Shown here in pieces: positions 20,239-32,277 of a DNA stretch of 64,000 bases. The notes under the pieces were generated by a model. The model saw only the letters and a list, made by a program, of their open reading frames with translations, searched no databases and was not told the origin of the DNA. The position numbers and the translations under genes were made by a program. Every line of letters starts with the position of its first letter. Positions within the stretch are counted from its first letter, which is position 1. Source of the stretch: Citrus sinensis (taxonomy: Eukaryota > Streptophyta > Magnoliopsida > Sapindales > Rutaceae); assembly GCF_022201045.2 (NCBI RefSeq), contig NC_068560.1:32443501-32507500 (forward strand). Direction: 5' to 3'.

Positions 20239-23200
20239 ATGGCAGACTCAGCATCGCAACTCCAAACTCAGATCGAAATCAAACAGTCCCATCAAGAAAA
20301 AGAACTCGCAAATCTTCCGATCATTACTTTCCCGGAAACCCAAGGGCAAGAGTACCACAAAGCCAAAGCCCCATTCTTCAAGTCTCGCGGTCGTAAAAGA
20401 GGGACCGACACCTGGGTTATATCGGTCTTCGTCATTCTCCACGTCGTGGCCTTCGCCGCCACCATGGCCGTCAACGATTGCTGGAGGAATTCTCACGGTA
20501 ACTGCGCCCTCAAAATGCTGGGGAGGCTGTCGTTTCAGCCGATCTCTGAGAATCCCCTTCTCGGTCCTTCAGCCTCCACGTGAGTTTGCTTTTTCTTTTT
20601 TACCCCTCCTCATTAATTCTATTAGTTCTAGGGTTTCATGTCAATTTTATTTAGTTATACTTGCATAAAGTTCTGTTAGAGCTCTTACCTTTGTGCGATT
20701 GTGATTGATTATTTAAATTAATGTTAATGAATAATTGCTGAGAAATGAGAGAATAATGAGCGAATATGTTGAAATTGACAAAAAAATTTACCGGCATATA
20801 GCCTGTTTGCTCTTATGTTCCTTGCTATTTTCGGGTTTGGAAATCTTTTCTTGTCGTTTAAGTTATTTTCTTGGGCGATTCTTGAAATCTGTGGTCAAAT
20901 CTCAATCCTATTTTGATGTTGGGAAATTTTAAGAAAAATATGAAGTAAATTATTGTTATTGACCGATCTATTTTCTATTCTTCATCGTGCATCTTCAGTT
21001 CTATAGGCCAGTATCAGATCATTTTAAGATTTTAGGAGAACCTCAGTTACAGAAATAGTTAGCATCATAGAGAGATCTTAAGCTTTTGTCCTGGACGTAT
21101 TTAATTCCTAATTGCTATGTTTCTGAGAAGATAGAGTGCTTTAATGCTAATTATTATCCATTCTCCATAGATAAATTCATGCCTATGATCTCACAGGCTT
21201 GATCAAATGGGTGCTCTTCGGCAGACATTCTTGAAAGAATATCACCATACTTGGCGTCTTTTCACATGTCCCTGGTTGCATGCTGGATTCATCCACCTCA
21301 TCCTCAACCTTGGCTGTATTGTCCTTGTAGGAATTCACTTGGAAAAGGAATTTGGACCAGGTAACTGGATTCCTTTCTCATAAGTTATTATCAATTTGCA
21401 TGAAAAAAATAAATCAAAAGCTAGATTATGAATTGCTGTTAATCCATGATTGACCCTTTTGTTCTCTTATTCTGTTGCACAGTGAGGATTGGTATAATCT
21501 ATATATTCTCTGCTTTTGTTGGAAGCTTGGCTGCTGCACTCTTTGTCCAAAATAGTCCAGTAGTTTGTGCCTCTGGTTCACTGTTTGGATTACTTGGAGC
21601 TATGCTTTCTGGTCTTATCCGCAACTGGAACTTTTACACTGATAAGGTCCTACCTCCTCCTCTGCTTCCTCATTTTCCCCCAATTATTTATGTTTTTATC
21701 ATTCATATTAATTGGAGCAGTGATTAATCCTTTGCTTGATTGCAGTTTGCAGCCATAGTCCTTCTCTTCTTTGTCTCCACAATCAACTTTGCTATTGGTT
21801 TGCTACCTTATATAGACAATTTCTCAAGCATTGGAGGTTTTATATCAGGATTCCTACTTGGTTTCACACTTCTGTTCACTCCTCAAACCAGGATAGTGGC
21901 TCACAGCAAGGCAGGCATCTTTGAGCACAATGTAAAAAGTTCCATCAACTTTAAGTTGAAGCTAGACAGGCCAATCATGAGAAGCGTTTCTCTGCTGCTT
22001 TTTGTTCTTGTGTGAGTTCATCTTTTAATTTTATTGCAAGCTTGTTTCTGTTGCTAGTTCCACACCAACCCCCCAACCTACCTGAACCACCCCACCCCAA
22101 CCCACCCCCCCCCCCTCCCGCGGGGGTTTCTTTTCCTGTGAGATGCTGTTAGAAGAGCTTCTTTGAGAGCTTAGGTTGTTGAACATTTTGGTAAACACTT
22201 GCAGCTGTTTTATGCAGGATCCTTGGATTTCTTGCAGCAGTGCTTCAAGGATTAAATATAAGCCAGTATTGCAAATGGTGTAAATACATTGACTGTGTTC
22301 CTTCTAAAAGGTGGAGCTGCAATGACATAACAACAAATTGTGAGGTAATTCTTTTTGTCGTCATTTTAGCACATCAATTTATGTGATAGTGGACACTCCA
22401 AAGGGAAAGCTAGATTTAGAAGGGGAAAGAAACTGAAAACGCAAAACTATCCTAAATAACGGGTTCCCAACAATAGTCGATTTTCTTTATTGTCAAGTGT
22501 GAGAAGAGCTATAGGAAAAGATGGGAAAGCAAAAGATGAGAAAGGCTACTGCATTATCAACCCTACTGAAAATTAAAAAAAAAATTATATATATGGCGGA
22601 TGCTAAGTTGTATTTAACGTAACTTACGCCACACACAACAACAGTAGCACATTGGTGGGACCTGCTACTGTTGCTATGTGTGGCGTAAGTTACGTTAAAC
22701 GTAACTTAGGGGGCTTCTATATATATATATATAGATAGATAAATAGATAGCACAAGATATAGTTAGGTATCAAAATTGTTGTGTGTCAGAAGGGCAATAA
22801 TTTTGTTTATAAAGACTGTAGTTGGTTTTATTTGAAACTTATCTGCATTAAATATAAAGACTGTATTTACAAAGTTATCTGTACATTTCCAATGCAAAGT
22901 GCCTCTATAAAATTAAACCTCTGTCTGCACCATATATAAACTTATACACACTATTAAGGTCTAATGTATTAGAAGAGTGAAATGGTTCATTGTCACAAAT
23001 GTAACTTGAGCAACAATTACATTAGTGTTGAGAACAGTTACTCTTCCTTGAAGTCACTATAACTGCATTCTGATCTCTTTTTCAACGAACTTTAAAGTAA
23101 AAAGTTTAATGCTATGAAATGAAACTCCTTGCTAATACTAGTCATTTCGCAATTGCAGACTATTGTGAGCAACTCACAGTTGACTATGACTTGTATGGGT

Positions 23201-23281
23201 CATGGCAACTTCAGGGTTTTCCCTTATACCAACATTTCTCAAGCAAGGATGAAGGACTTGTGCACTCTGCTATGCTCTTAG
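20239..23281 (+). CDS. Rhomboid-like membrane protein, predicted proteolytically inactive
   Basis: Six exons (20239-20579, 21197-21360, 21483-21646, 21746-22011, 22218-22344, 23159-23281) encode 394 residues. The last exon reads in the frame ending GHGNFRVFPYTNISQARMKD then LCTLLCS, the cysteine-bearing tail of plant RBL proteins. The first TM is near residues 58-80. Rhomboid signatures are TWRLFTCPWLHAGFIHLILN (the WR loop and HxxxxHxxxN) and CASGSLFGLLGAMLSGL. Ser199 of the GxSG-type motif is present, with its first Gly changed to Cys. The catalytic His, normally in NFAHIGGF, is Ser251 here (NFSSIGGFISGF). Without the Ser-His dyad it should not cleave and may act like an iRhom-type pseudoprotease in the secretory pathway. 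Intron 5 carries a palindromic MITE. Confidence 0.93.
22595..22717. mobile_element. Mutator-like MITE, near-perfect palindrome, in rhomboid intron 5
   Basis: About 123 bp. Both arms, read inward, share TTTAACGTAACTTACGCCAC and then ACA(C/T)A(A/G)CAACAGTAGCA around a short loop. The outer ends are GGCGGATGCTAAGTT and, from the right, GAAGCCCCCTAAGTT. Flanking TATATATAT suits a 9 bp target duplication, though it lies in a TA repeat and so is not decisive. Same family style as the elements at 55680 and 61612. Confidence 0.7.
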
Positions 23282-24113
23282 AACTCTGTTGCATGACGAT
23301 TTTGCTGTGACATGGCAAAACAGAAGATACTTAATATCAGCACTCAGTGATAGCCATTCAACACTAGTAGAACTTGTGCACTCTGCGCTCCTCATAACAT
23401 ATATCAAGCAGAGATTATCTGTGCAACCCCGTGATAATTAGTTGTGAGTTTCAAAAACTGAATACACTTTAAAGTCAATAATCGTTGATGGCCATTTAGA
23501 TACAGTGTCCATAGCGTTGTGATTTTACTACAGTTGACTTGTTTTATCACTACACAAAAAAAAAAAAAAAAAACGATTGTCAGGCAAGCTGGGTGTCTTG
23601 TGCACTTTCATCCGGAGCTTTACAAAATTTTCTGAGATGGAACAAGCGACAGTACCATTTGCTAATGGAAAATTCTTTCGGAAGTTTTCAGTAATGAGAT
23701 CTCTACTCAAAATCATGAAGCATAGTAAATTAATTAATCTTGCCAATATTTCGTTCCATTCAATCGAAATGACACGATAGAATGCCTTTCGTGAACATGG
23801 GAAGTAAGAGCAACAAGTTTGGTGATGTTGTTGTGTGTGTGTTTGTGTCCATGGGATGAATTCATTACGCGTCCCAAGCGCCAAGAATCAAATACCAATA
23901 CAACTGCACTGTAAAATTGAGAACGGTCGGTCCCTCATTCATGTAAATTGCAACATTCAAAATCTCCAATGAAAATAGAGATTATTCTACAATAAAATCA
24001 ATACCCCAAGTGTCTTTCTTCTCTACCAACTTAAGCCTTTAGTGCAGAGAGTTTCGTAGTCGGGAATTCTTTGTATTGTCTTGTATGTGTAAATGCGGAT
24101 GAGCCACCATAAG
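23282..24113. other. 3' region of the rhomboid gene and spacer
   Basis: Probable 3' UTR, then no gene. TCACTACAC followed by a poly-A run (23550-23573) superficially resembles a CACTA start. Frames on both strands at 23528-23884 overlap each other and look like chance. Confidence 0.45.
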
Positions 24114-24186
24114 GCGCTCGTGGCCTAATGGATAAGGCGCCTGACTTCTAATCAGGCGATTGTGGGTTCGAGTCCCACCGGGCGTG
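24114..24186 (+). tRNA. tRNA-Arg (anticodon TCT)
   Basis: A complete 73 nt cloverleaf without intron. Acceptor GCGCTCG pairs with CGGGCGT (two G-U pairs), discriminator G. The D arm contains GGCCTAATGGATAAGGC (A box). The anticodon arm CCTGACTTCTAATCAGG presents TCT, which reads AGA/AGG codons. The T arm GTGGGTTCGAGTCCCAC contains the B box. CCA is not encoded, as in eukaryotes. Runs of T at 24209-24215 could terminate Pol III. Confidence 0.96.
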
Positions 24187-24208
24187 CGGCGTTTCATCCT
24201 TCCGAATT

Positions 24209-24215
24209 TTTTTCT
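24209..24215 (+). terminator. Pol III terminator (T7) after tRNA-Arg
   Basis: Seven T residues 23 nt beyond the tRNA end, the first run long enough to stop Pol III. Confidence 0.6.
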
Positions 24216-26883
24216 TACCCATTCTTCTTTTCAGCCTTCTCTTCTCTTCTATCGGTAGTGTTTTGCTTTCCAAATTCTAACTGGCTAACTCTGCAACTCC
24301 TGCTCTTGGGTAGTATTAATTAAATTCTTGACTGCTACTTTACTTATGAATTCATATAACTATTTCATTCTCAATATAAGTCATTAATTTTCACTCCCAT
24401 TGACATTTACAAGATAATTTTTGGAACCTCAGATAATTGCAACGATGCCCCCATTGGCTTGATACTTCGATATTCATTATGTCACCGGAAACGGACCAAG
24501 AAAAGACAACCATAATCAGTTAGTTTCCCAAAGTCAACTATCGTTCAGTCAACAATATTGTTTCAATCACACTTTAAAGCGAGTATATAATTCTAATTTT
24601 TTTTTTTTTAAATTTCAAGTTCAACTTTTGCTTTTTGACCTCTCCCTTTTTCTTCCCAACTACAGACTCCCTTTATCTTCCTTACGGGCTACACACATGA
24701 TTACATGCTGTACTGGTGGATGTCGGCCGCCGTCGTGATAGGCCCGCCAGCCAACCACTGTGATGCATTTAAATTGTGGATTTTGAGTACTTAAAAGAAA
24801 TGTACTTCAAATATATTATATGTCTACCTACTGGGTATAAAGCACAACATTTTAGAAAGGGGAAAAAAAAGAAAAAAAAAAAAGTGGGCCTACAACTCTG
24901 TTTCTCATTGTGATTCGGTCCAAACAATGAGTTGGACTAATGGCACCCCTCCAAAAATTCTTCTGAAATCTCTTTTTTAATAATGTTAAGTTTAATGTTA
25001 AAAATACCTTTATTTCTAAATAAACACATTTAATTTGTGAATTTGTGAATTTTCTATTATTTTCTCACTCCTTACAAATAAACTTTTATGGGTGATAAAC
25101 TTCTTGATAAACATCAATTAATTAAATAAAATATATGTAAGATTATGATGTAAAAAGTTTTATTATGAACCTTAAAAAAAAGTAAATAATTTTGTCAGCA
25201 TGTGTTTTGTTTATTATCAATAGATTATCTTAATAATTAAAGAAAAAATTATAGAGAATTTGAGAAAAAAAATTACATGTGTGAGTTTGATAGCAGAGAA
25301 AATACAAGTTTTTTTTAAGAGAAAAAAATATAAAAATTTGAAATGAGATAAAATAAATGTGAGATATATTATAATATTTGTCCTTAAATGTAATTGTAAC
25401 AAAAAAGAGGTTTTAAAAGAATTTTGGAGGAGTGACAATAATCCAACCCCAAAACAATTCAAGGCTCGAGCTTTTCTTTTTCTTCTCCAATCAAGTTCGG
25501 GCCTTCAACTCCAAGCCGAGAAACGCAGTAGAAGACTTTGCTAATTTTGCTCTCATACTTAAAGCCTCAAATCAAAGGGATGGCTGCGTTTTGGTTGGGG
25601 GGGGGGGGAATAAATTTGTTGTTGTATGAATATTTAAATAATTTAATAATTTGCATAATCAATCAATTACATCATTTTTCTTTCTTCTTCTTTTCCTTCC
25701 AGTCTCGACTGTTGCCGTAGCAAAAGATTATTTAGAATTTTACCCTTTGTAACTTTAAATGTCTTCAAAATCTTTTTTTTTTTTTTCATTCAATCAATGA
25801 ATTAATATCATATCAGTTTGTACAAGATAAGTTTGTACAAGAATTTGTGGCTGTATCATCATTTAAAAAATAAACATATTCGTGATAATGATATCTCAAG
25901 CAATATATAACGGAAATTTGTTGAGTTTTGTAAAAAAAATATCATAATTATATAAGTCGTGACTAATTACCTTCTAAATTATTATGGATGAACACGTGTT
26001 TTTGTGCTAAATTAATTTTTTTTTTACATTATAACAAGTAAAATAACCAAATCAAACTTATGGTAAGGTAGCCTTAGTGGTTAACGATGATCAATGACCT
26101 AAATGACAAAAAAAAGATTAAAAAAAATGTTTCTAAATATTTAAACCATTTCTTTACTCAGCTCAATAAAGTGAAAGTCCACTATTGGTTCATTTTTCGG
26201 CTTAAAATTCTAGCCTTATGCTCCCTGGATCTCTATATATGTATAAAAACTCAAATAGCCCACAATTTGTCCAAAATTAACCTGCATCATTATGCGCTTA
26301 GCTGCTGCAGCCTAGACCAGCATCTGATTTCCCACAAAAGTTTTCTCACACTATGTCGTAGTATTTTATATTAAAAGATTACATTTATTAAAAAAAAATA
26401 TATTATTAACCACTTTCTCACACCATGTTGTAGTGTTTTGTATTAGAAGATTACATTTATTAAATAAAAAGATTATATATTTGTTTTTAATGCGTGCATT
26501 TTTAATCAATGCTATAACTAATAGTATTCGACCATGCTTTTTAATAAATAGGAAAATTAATCAAAGGCAACAGTTTCCTCTTAAGCTAAGTGCATGCACA
26601 GCAGAAATTTACATGCTGATTTTGGTTGGTTTTTTTTATAGATGGCCATTCTTCTTTTGTGGAAATCATTGCGCAAATCTCATCGACTATAAGGGTCAGT
26701 ATTTTTACACCGAAACTGACAAGAGATAGAGCAATTTTAGAAGTTGTTGTCATGGCTATCTTGGTCAGTATCCACAGGCACATCAGCTGTCAAAAAATTT
26801 ATTGTGCTTGCTTTGCAGCTCCAGCCAGCAAGTCTTTATGCACCATACAGAGAGAGAGAGGTTGCCAGCCATTAATTTTATAA

Positions 26884-26912
26884 CACGTGGCGTGTAGCAC
26901 TCGGGCACGTGG
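26884..26912. promoter_or_regulatory. Paired G-box/ABRE sites (2 x CACGTGG)
   Basis: CACGTGG occurs at 26884-26890 and again at 26906-26912, 22 bp apart (two helical turns). ABA-response elements usually need such coupling. TATAAAT follows at 27113-27119. No protein-coding frame follows, so the target is unknown. Confidence 0.4.
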
Positions 26913-27112
26913 TGAGGTAAGGACTGAGGAGATAGCCATTTTAGCTTTGTAGACTCTGTGCTGTGATATATTCTCAAATCAAAATCATAATCATGAAAAA
27001 AGCGAAACCTTGAGACACTTCCTCCCTAGGTATCCAGTCCCATATCACATAGCCTAGCTAGAAGCACTTTTTTTTTTTTTTATTTCAACTGCTTATGCAT
27101 TGCTGCTATGCC

Positions 27113-27119
27113 TATAAAT
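27113..27119 (+). promoter_or_regulatory. TATA-like box of an unassigned transcript
   Basis: CTATAAATG about 200 bp after the paired G-boxes. Downstream sequence has no long frame; if a transcript starts near 27145 it would be non-coding or encode only a short peptide. Confidence 0.3.
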
Positions 27120-29688
27120 GCTTAGGTTAGTTGGTGGTTTTCGGCTTTGATTGCAAAATTATATAATTTTCGAAGGCTCCCTCTTTTAGGGGAGGAGAAG
27201 AGGAAAGGGGCTAAAAGACTAAAAAGTTGCCTATAGTGGGAAGGAAGGAATCCTAAAGTGGGCGTTGCCTACTTGAAGCAAAAAAGCAAATTTTGAAGCC
27301 TTACAGTCATATCCCCCCTCAGCTCAGCTCTCACTATCAGTACTTAGTCAAAGAAAAGGAATGGGCTATAGGGTTTTTAGACCCAAGAATAAGGCAGGGC
27401 CTTTAAAATTTGATAATGGAGTCCTTTCTTCTCCTCTCGTAATCATCATTAAACGCCTCCCCTAATCCCCTTCTCGTTTCTTTTTTAGAAAAAAAGATTA
27501 CCAGCTAATTGGTTGGCCCTCTCTCCTTTGTTCCTTCTTTCCTCCCTTTTGTCGCTCTCAACTCTCTTGAAAAAGAGAGAGCTTGTGTGTGTATGTTCTT
27601 TATGAAACAAAGTTAATCACGTTATGTTAATATAACACTGTGACTATAGTTTATGTGCATAGTAAGATATTATCAGGTAAATGATGACATCCATACACAT
27701 AACCTTTTTTTTTTTTTGTTTTTTTGTTTTTTTTTTCACATTTGCATAAAAAGACCGCAATATCGTATCAAGCACAGTAACTCAATCCCCATCTCAAGCA
27801 CCCATTGAATACCAAGCTCTTTTGGTCATGTCAATATGATGTATTTGTGGCCCATCTCCTTATGAGGAAAGCTTGTCACTACTAACGCCACATACGAATA
27901 TGATTTTAATGAATTTCCCAATCCATCCATCCCAACCAACCAACCGTTTCAGTCACTCATAATCAACACATATCTCAATCTCAGCATCATCATTTAAATT
28001 ATATAATTTAGATACTGTGATTCCCACAAAAAATTATTATAAACACTGTTTTTTAAACAAACATTTGGCATGCAGCAGGATATTTGTTTTGTTTCTTCTT
28101 TTTTATATATATATATTTATTTATTTACTTTTTTTTAAAAAAAAAAAATTATTCTACATAATTGCTCTTCATATTTGTTGGACTATTTCAACTGTTTACA
28201 AATAGTTAAAGGTGAGGCAGTAGGGTGGCCCAACAGGAAAGGAAAACTCAACTTTAGAAAGGTTGAGCTTATGATTGTGATCCAGTTGTTGCACTGCTTG
28301 GGCTGCCACCTGTCTTATAATATTTAGGGTTTTTAACGCTTTCGCCTAACTTTATTTAACCTTTTTTCTTTGCCCTTTACTAAAATGAAATGACAATGCT
28401 CTTTAACAAAAAAGGATCTCAAGTAAAATCTAGTAGTGTCACTGGTTACTTTCATTTGGGCTGCTGTTAGCGAATACATCAATGACCATTTTAAAAAATT
28501 TGTGACAACCATATTTGTGAATTCACACGTAAAAGAAACCCAACAACAATCTACTCATAATTTTATAATTACTTTTTTTTTTTTTTTTTTTTTTAACTTA
28601 TGAGTATGTTGTTATAGGGTCTTGCAGTTACGTCTATTGATTTCTTTCTACTACTCATCATCATCATCATAATATATTTTTTTTTTCTTTTTTTGTACTG
28701 TAATAATTGGAGCACCTGCTTTTGCAGAAGGGAAATGATACCATCCCTCTCCAACTAATTATTTTGCTTTTCAAAAAGACTGTATTTGGTGATTCACTTT
28801 TGTCCTCAAATTTCATTAATGTGATTGAAGACTTCAATTACTCGCTATACGTTTATAATTGAGCATAAAATTAAAAAAAAAAGTATTGCAGACAAGACAA
28901 CTGTTTAAATACTCAATTATTGTACGAGTACTATCTTAAAGGTATCAGCCAACAGTTTTTTTTTTTTTTTTTTTAGTCCTTTGCTTATACGCACTTTTCC
29001 CATTATTTGTTTTGATACTTGCTATAGCAGTAAAGCTAATTGATGGGCTATCATTAAATAATTTTTTTGAAAAAAAAAATCGAATAAGAAAATAAGAAAA
29101 AAAGAACGACACATTTTAGTAGAAAAATATAAAAATATTTTCTTAATAGATAAACATTTATATAAAAATAAAAATAAATTATATTTAATAAGATTCCGAG
29201 ATTATTCGTAGATTTGATTCTTATATTATTTTTTATTTTCTTATTTTCAAAATAAGATGGGGGGGGGGGGTTTCCAATCATCTTATGCTAAGAATTTTGA
29301 AATGTCAAAAACACATTAACGTGATATCTTATGCTAAGAATTAAATTCCCAAAAAACCTTAGGCTGGACCAACTTCAATTTCAAGTCACATTCATTTGCT
29401 TCCATGGCCGAATACATTTAATCTCAATGTTAAGGAAGGTGGTGCCCATATTCATTATTGACGAGAAGGTTTGCAAAATCACTTTGTCTTAAAAACAAAG
29501 CAGCTGTTTTAGGAAGGCTTTATCTTCATTAAACATCAACACTAACACTCACTAGGAATGAAAAGAAGTGTAAGTGGTCCCCCGGAAACCACAATTTTAA
29601 TTGGGAACTATATTTGATAAGCAAGTTGCCGATCCTACCAAGGCCATATCAACCATGACTTAGAACAACTTTAGAGGAAGAATATATG

Positions 29689-29762
29689 TATATATATATA
29701 TATATATATTTATTTATTTATTTCTCTTCCTTCCTTCCTTCCTTTATTCCTTTATTTATTTA
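29689..29762. repeat. Compound microsatellite (TA)n-(TTTA)n-(CTTC)n-(TTTA)n
   Basis: Adjacent runs of TA, TTTA, CTTC and TTTA units. A hypervariable tract. Confidence 0.9.
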
Positions 29763-32125
29763 TATATAAAATAGGAACAATTATTCTTCTATATCATTTT
29801 CATTTCTTAGAGTCTCTGGACCATCCAGTTGTATGTATCCATCTAAGAACATTAAGAAGAAAATGAAACATTCTTTTATCAAAGGCAAATTAAATTTCAT
29901 GATGGGACGGAAAGGATGTTGCATTGTAGCCGATGCAAAATCTAGCCGTCCATTTCATTTACTGATGTAAATTTGACGGACCTCGTTGACTGGGGAAACT
30001 TCTATCTGCCATAAATATGATGATTTATTATTATTATTATTTTTTTTTTGTTAACAATTGAATTTTGCAAAAAGCACTTTTACAGGCGCTGTGGGAAGTG
30101 CTTCTTTTGCTAAACATAACCAAGCAAACCCTCACCCACCCCAGATCTCAAATCTAGACCTACCTCATATTCCTAAGCAATATTTGGATCCTTGGAACTG
30201 ATTTTGTTTGCTTGACAAAAATAGGGAGCCATATTACTCTCAGCTTTTTCTAAAGAATATGCTTGTTTTAAAATAAAATAAAATAAAGGTTTAAATGTCA
30301 TATTTCATCAATTAATTCAATCATCTAGCCTAGTTCAAGAATTGGTGCTGCCTTAATTGTGGAATATTTGCAATTTCATCCACTACCAAGCTTGGAAAGT
30401 AAATGATGGGAACTTAACTGAAATTTTGCTTTCTAAAGCAGATTGAGCTATGCTTTTTAGGCCAAAAAAGCAAACAGAATATATATAAATATTTTAATAA
30501 CACAATACAATAATCATTCTTCATAAGATAAGAAGAAAGAACAAGAATAATTTATATGTAATTAAAAGGGCAAGGCTTTGGAATAAGGAGTTACCCCTAA
30601 GATTAAAGAGACGAGGGGTTGCTAGATCGAGTGCCCTTAAAATAATGGACCTTAATTCCTCTTCACTTTCCAATGAAATCTTAGAAGACCAACATCCTCT
30701 CAAGATAGTCTCGTTCTCCAAAAACCCACGAGCACTCGATTGATTTTTCCTTTTCTTTTTTTTTTCTTTTTTTTTTCATAAAAATGAAACATAACCCAAT
30801 AAATAAGATTTCATGGTCCCCCTTCCCTACCTTCGCTAGCTAGTGAAAAGAAATTGATTATAATAGTTTAACAACAAAAAAAGGGATTAAAATGCAAAAT
30901 TTTATAAGGTCTGCCTAAAGAATGAAGGGAAAAGTTAAAATATCACAAACCCCAGGCCTTTCGACGTGCCATTGCCGTTGATCAATAACTAGGGCCGGTC
31001 AATCATTAGAAACCCACTTGGTCAAATACATGTCCTAAATTTAAAAATTAATCAAGGAAGCACATATGAATTAATTGTTTGAGATCGGCCGTTTGATGGG
31101 TCCTTAAAATCATTTCAAATTTAATAGATTTTGAATGGATGAATGAAATCACTGTATTGTAATTTGTAAGAAGAAGAAGAAGAAGAAAAAATGGTGGCCT
31201 AAAAGGACTGATTTTGCATTGTAGAAGGTAAGTTATTATACAAGGAACCTCATCATTCCAATTGCCCTTTTTTTTTTGGTCAAAAAAAAAAAAAAAAAGA
31301 AGAAATATCTAGGAGAAATGAAGCCACAAATTTCAATAAAAATAGAAGTTGGGGGGAGCAAAGTCAGTTGCTCGAGGAAGGAAAATGGGGAGGGAGGGAG
31401 GGAAGAAGAAGAAGAAGCAGCCAAAGAGCACACGATTCAAAAGGGAAACGAAGACTCATAAATGAAAGAATAATCGATAAAATGAAAGAATAATTAGATA
31501 GAATTTAGAGGCTGTTACTGGTTAGGAAGGAGTTTAAGAGGCAGAAACAAACAGACAAACAAACAAACAGAGAATCTCAGTCAAAAACTGTCAAAACTTC
31601 TTGCAACCCAATACCATCATTCATTCCATTCAATCTATTCCTATTCTTGCCTATTCCTTTCATCATATTTACACAGCAACAAACAATGCCACCTATCATA
31701 ACCTATTTCAATAATGAATCATCCCACTTGTAGCAATAGCATTGGCATATACCCACACATGCATAATATCTTGTTTCTTTGATGGCTGAAAAATTAACAA
31801 GCTAATGAAAAAAAATTAGATTTTTTATTTTTTATTTTTTTTCGTTTGTACCCATTAAACAATGAAAATGGCATATTACCAATCATCCTTTCCCCTCTAT
31901 AGGAAACACCCATCATTGCCCCCCAACAATCCTTTTCAACCTTAGAAACCTGAGCTTCTAAGATATTCATTCATTATCATTCATATTCCCCCATCACCCC
32001 TCTTCTCTTCTTTTCATTTCCCATTCTCATTCTTCTTCTTCTTCTTCTTCTTATTATGTTCCCCTTTTTATTAATTATTATTTTTCTTTAATTTAAAGAT
32101 CTATATCTCCCTCTTCTTTAATCTT

Positions 32126-32132
32126 TATATAA
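32126..32132 (+). promoter_or_regulatory. TATA box of the BYPASS-related gene
   Basis: TTTATATAACC, 146 bp before the start codon. A start near 32158 would give a leader made of a C run, (CT)n and (CA)n, a common plant 5' UTR layout. Confidence 0.55.
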
Positions 32133-32167
32133 CCTTTTTCTTCTCGCCCATAAGCTTGTCTTCTTTT

Positions 32168-32173
32168 CCCCCC

Positions 32174-32229
<56 letters not shown>
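32168..32229. repeat. C-run, (CT)n and (CA)n in the 5' UTR
   Basis: Seventeen or so C residues, then about ten CT units, then about thirteen CA units, ending 49 bp before the ATG of the BYPASS-related gene. Pyrimidine-rich leader tracts can affect expression. The length is probably variable. Confidence 0.9.
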
Positions 32230-32230
<1 letters not shown>

Positions 32231-32277
32231 AGTTCTTTTTCTTTTTCTTTTTTTAAATTTCCTTATTAACAAACAAA

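Larger units (their letters stand above)
24216..32125. other. 8 kb AT-rich spacer without a recognised protein gene
   Basis: I looked on both strands for domains, splice-linked frames, tRNAs and known plant miRNAs (156, 159, 160, 164, 167, 169, 172, 390, 394-396, 399) and saw none. Homopolymers are frequent (24598-24610, 28567-28594, 28957-28975, 31283-31298). A promoter-like arrangement sits at 26884-27119 and compound microsatellites at 29689-29762. Weak repeat-derived sequence lies near 26345-26470, where CAC(A/T)ATGT(C/T)GTAGT(A/G)TTT(T/G)(A/T)TATTA units occur twice. Confidence 0.5.

Noticed and set aside
23550-23573. CACTACAC plus poly-A as a second CACTA end
   Set aside because: The terminus should read CACTACAAGAAA; the match stops after seven bases and no partner or 3 bp duplication was found.
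23528-23884. 118-codon minus-strand frame and overlapping plus-strand frame
   Set aside because: They shadow each other, include a poly-Phe run from the poly-A tract, have no domain and no splice context.
24216-32125. Known miRNA precursor in the long spacer
   Set aside because: I searched by eye for common plant miRNA sequences in both orientations and found none; small hairpins present (e.g. 27151-27166) are too short.
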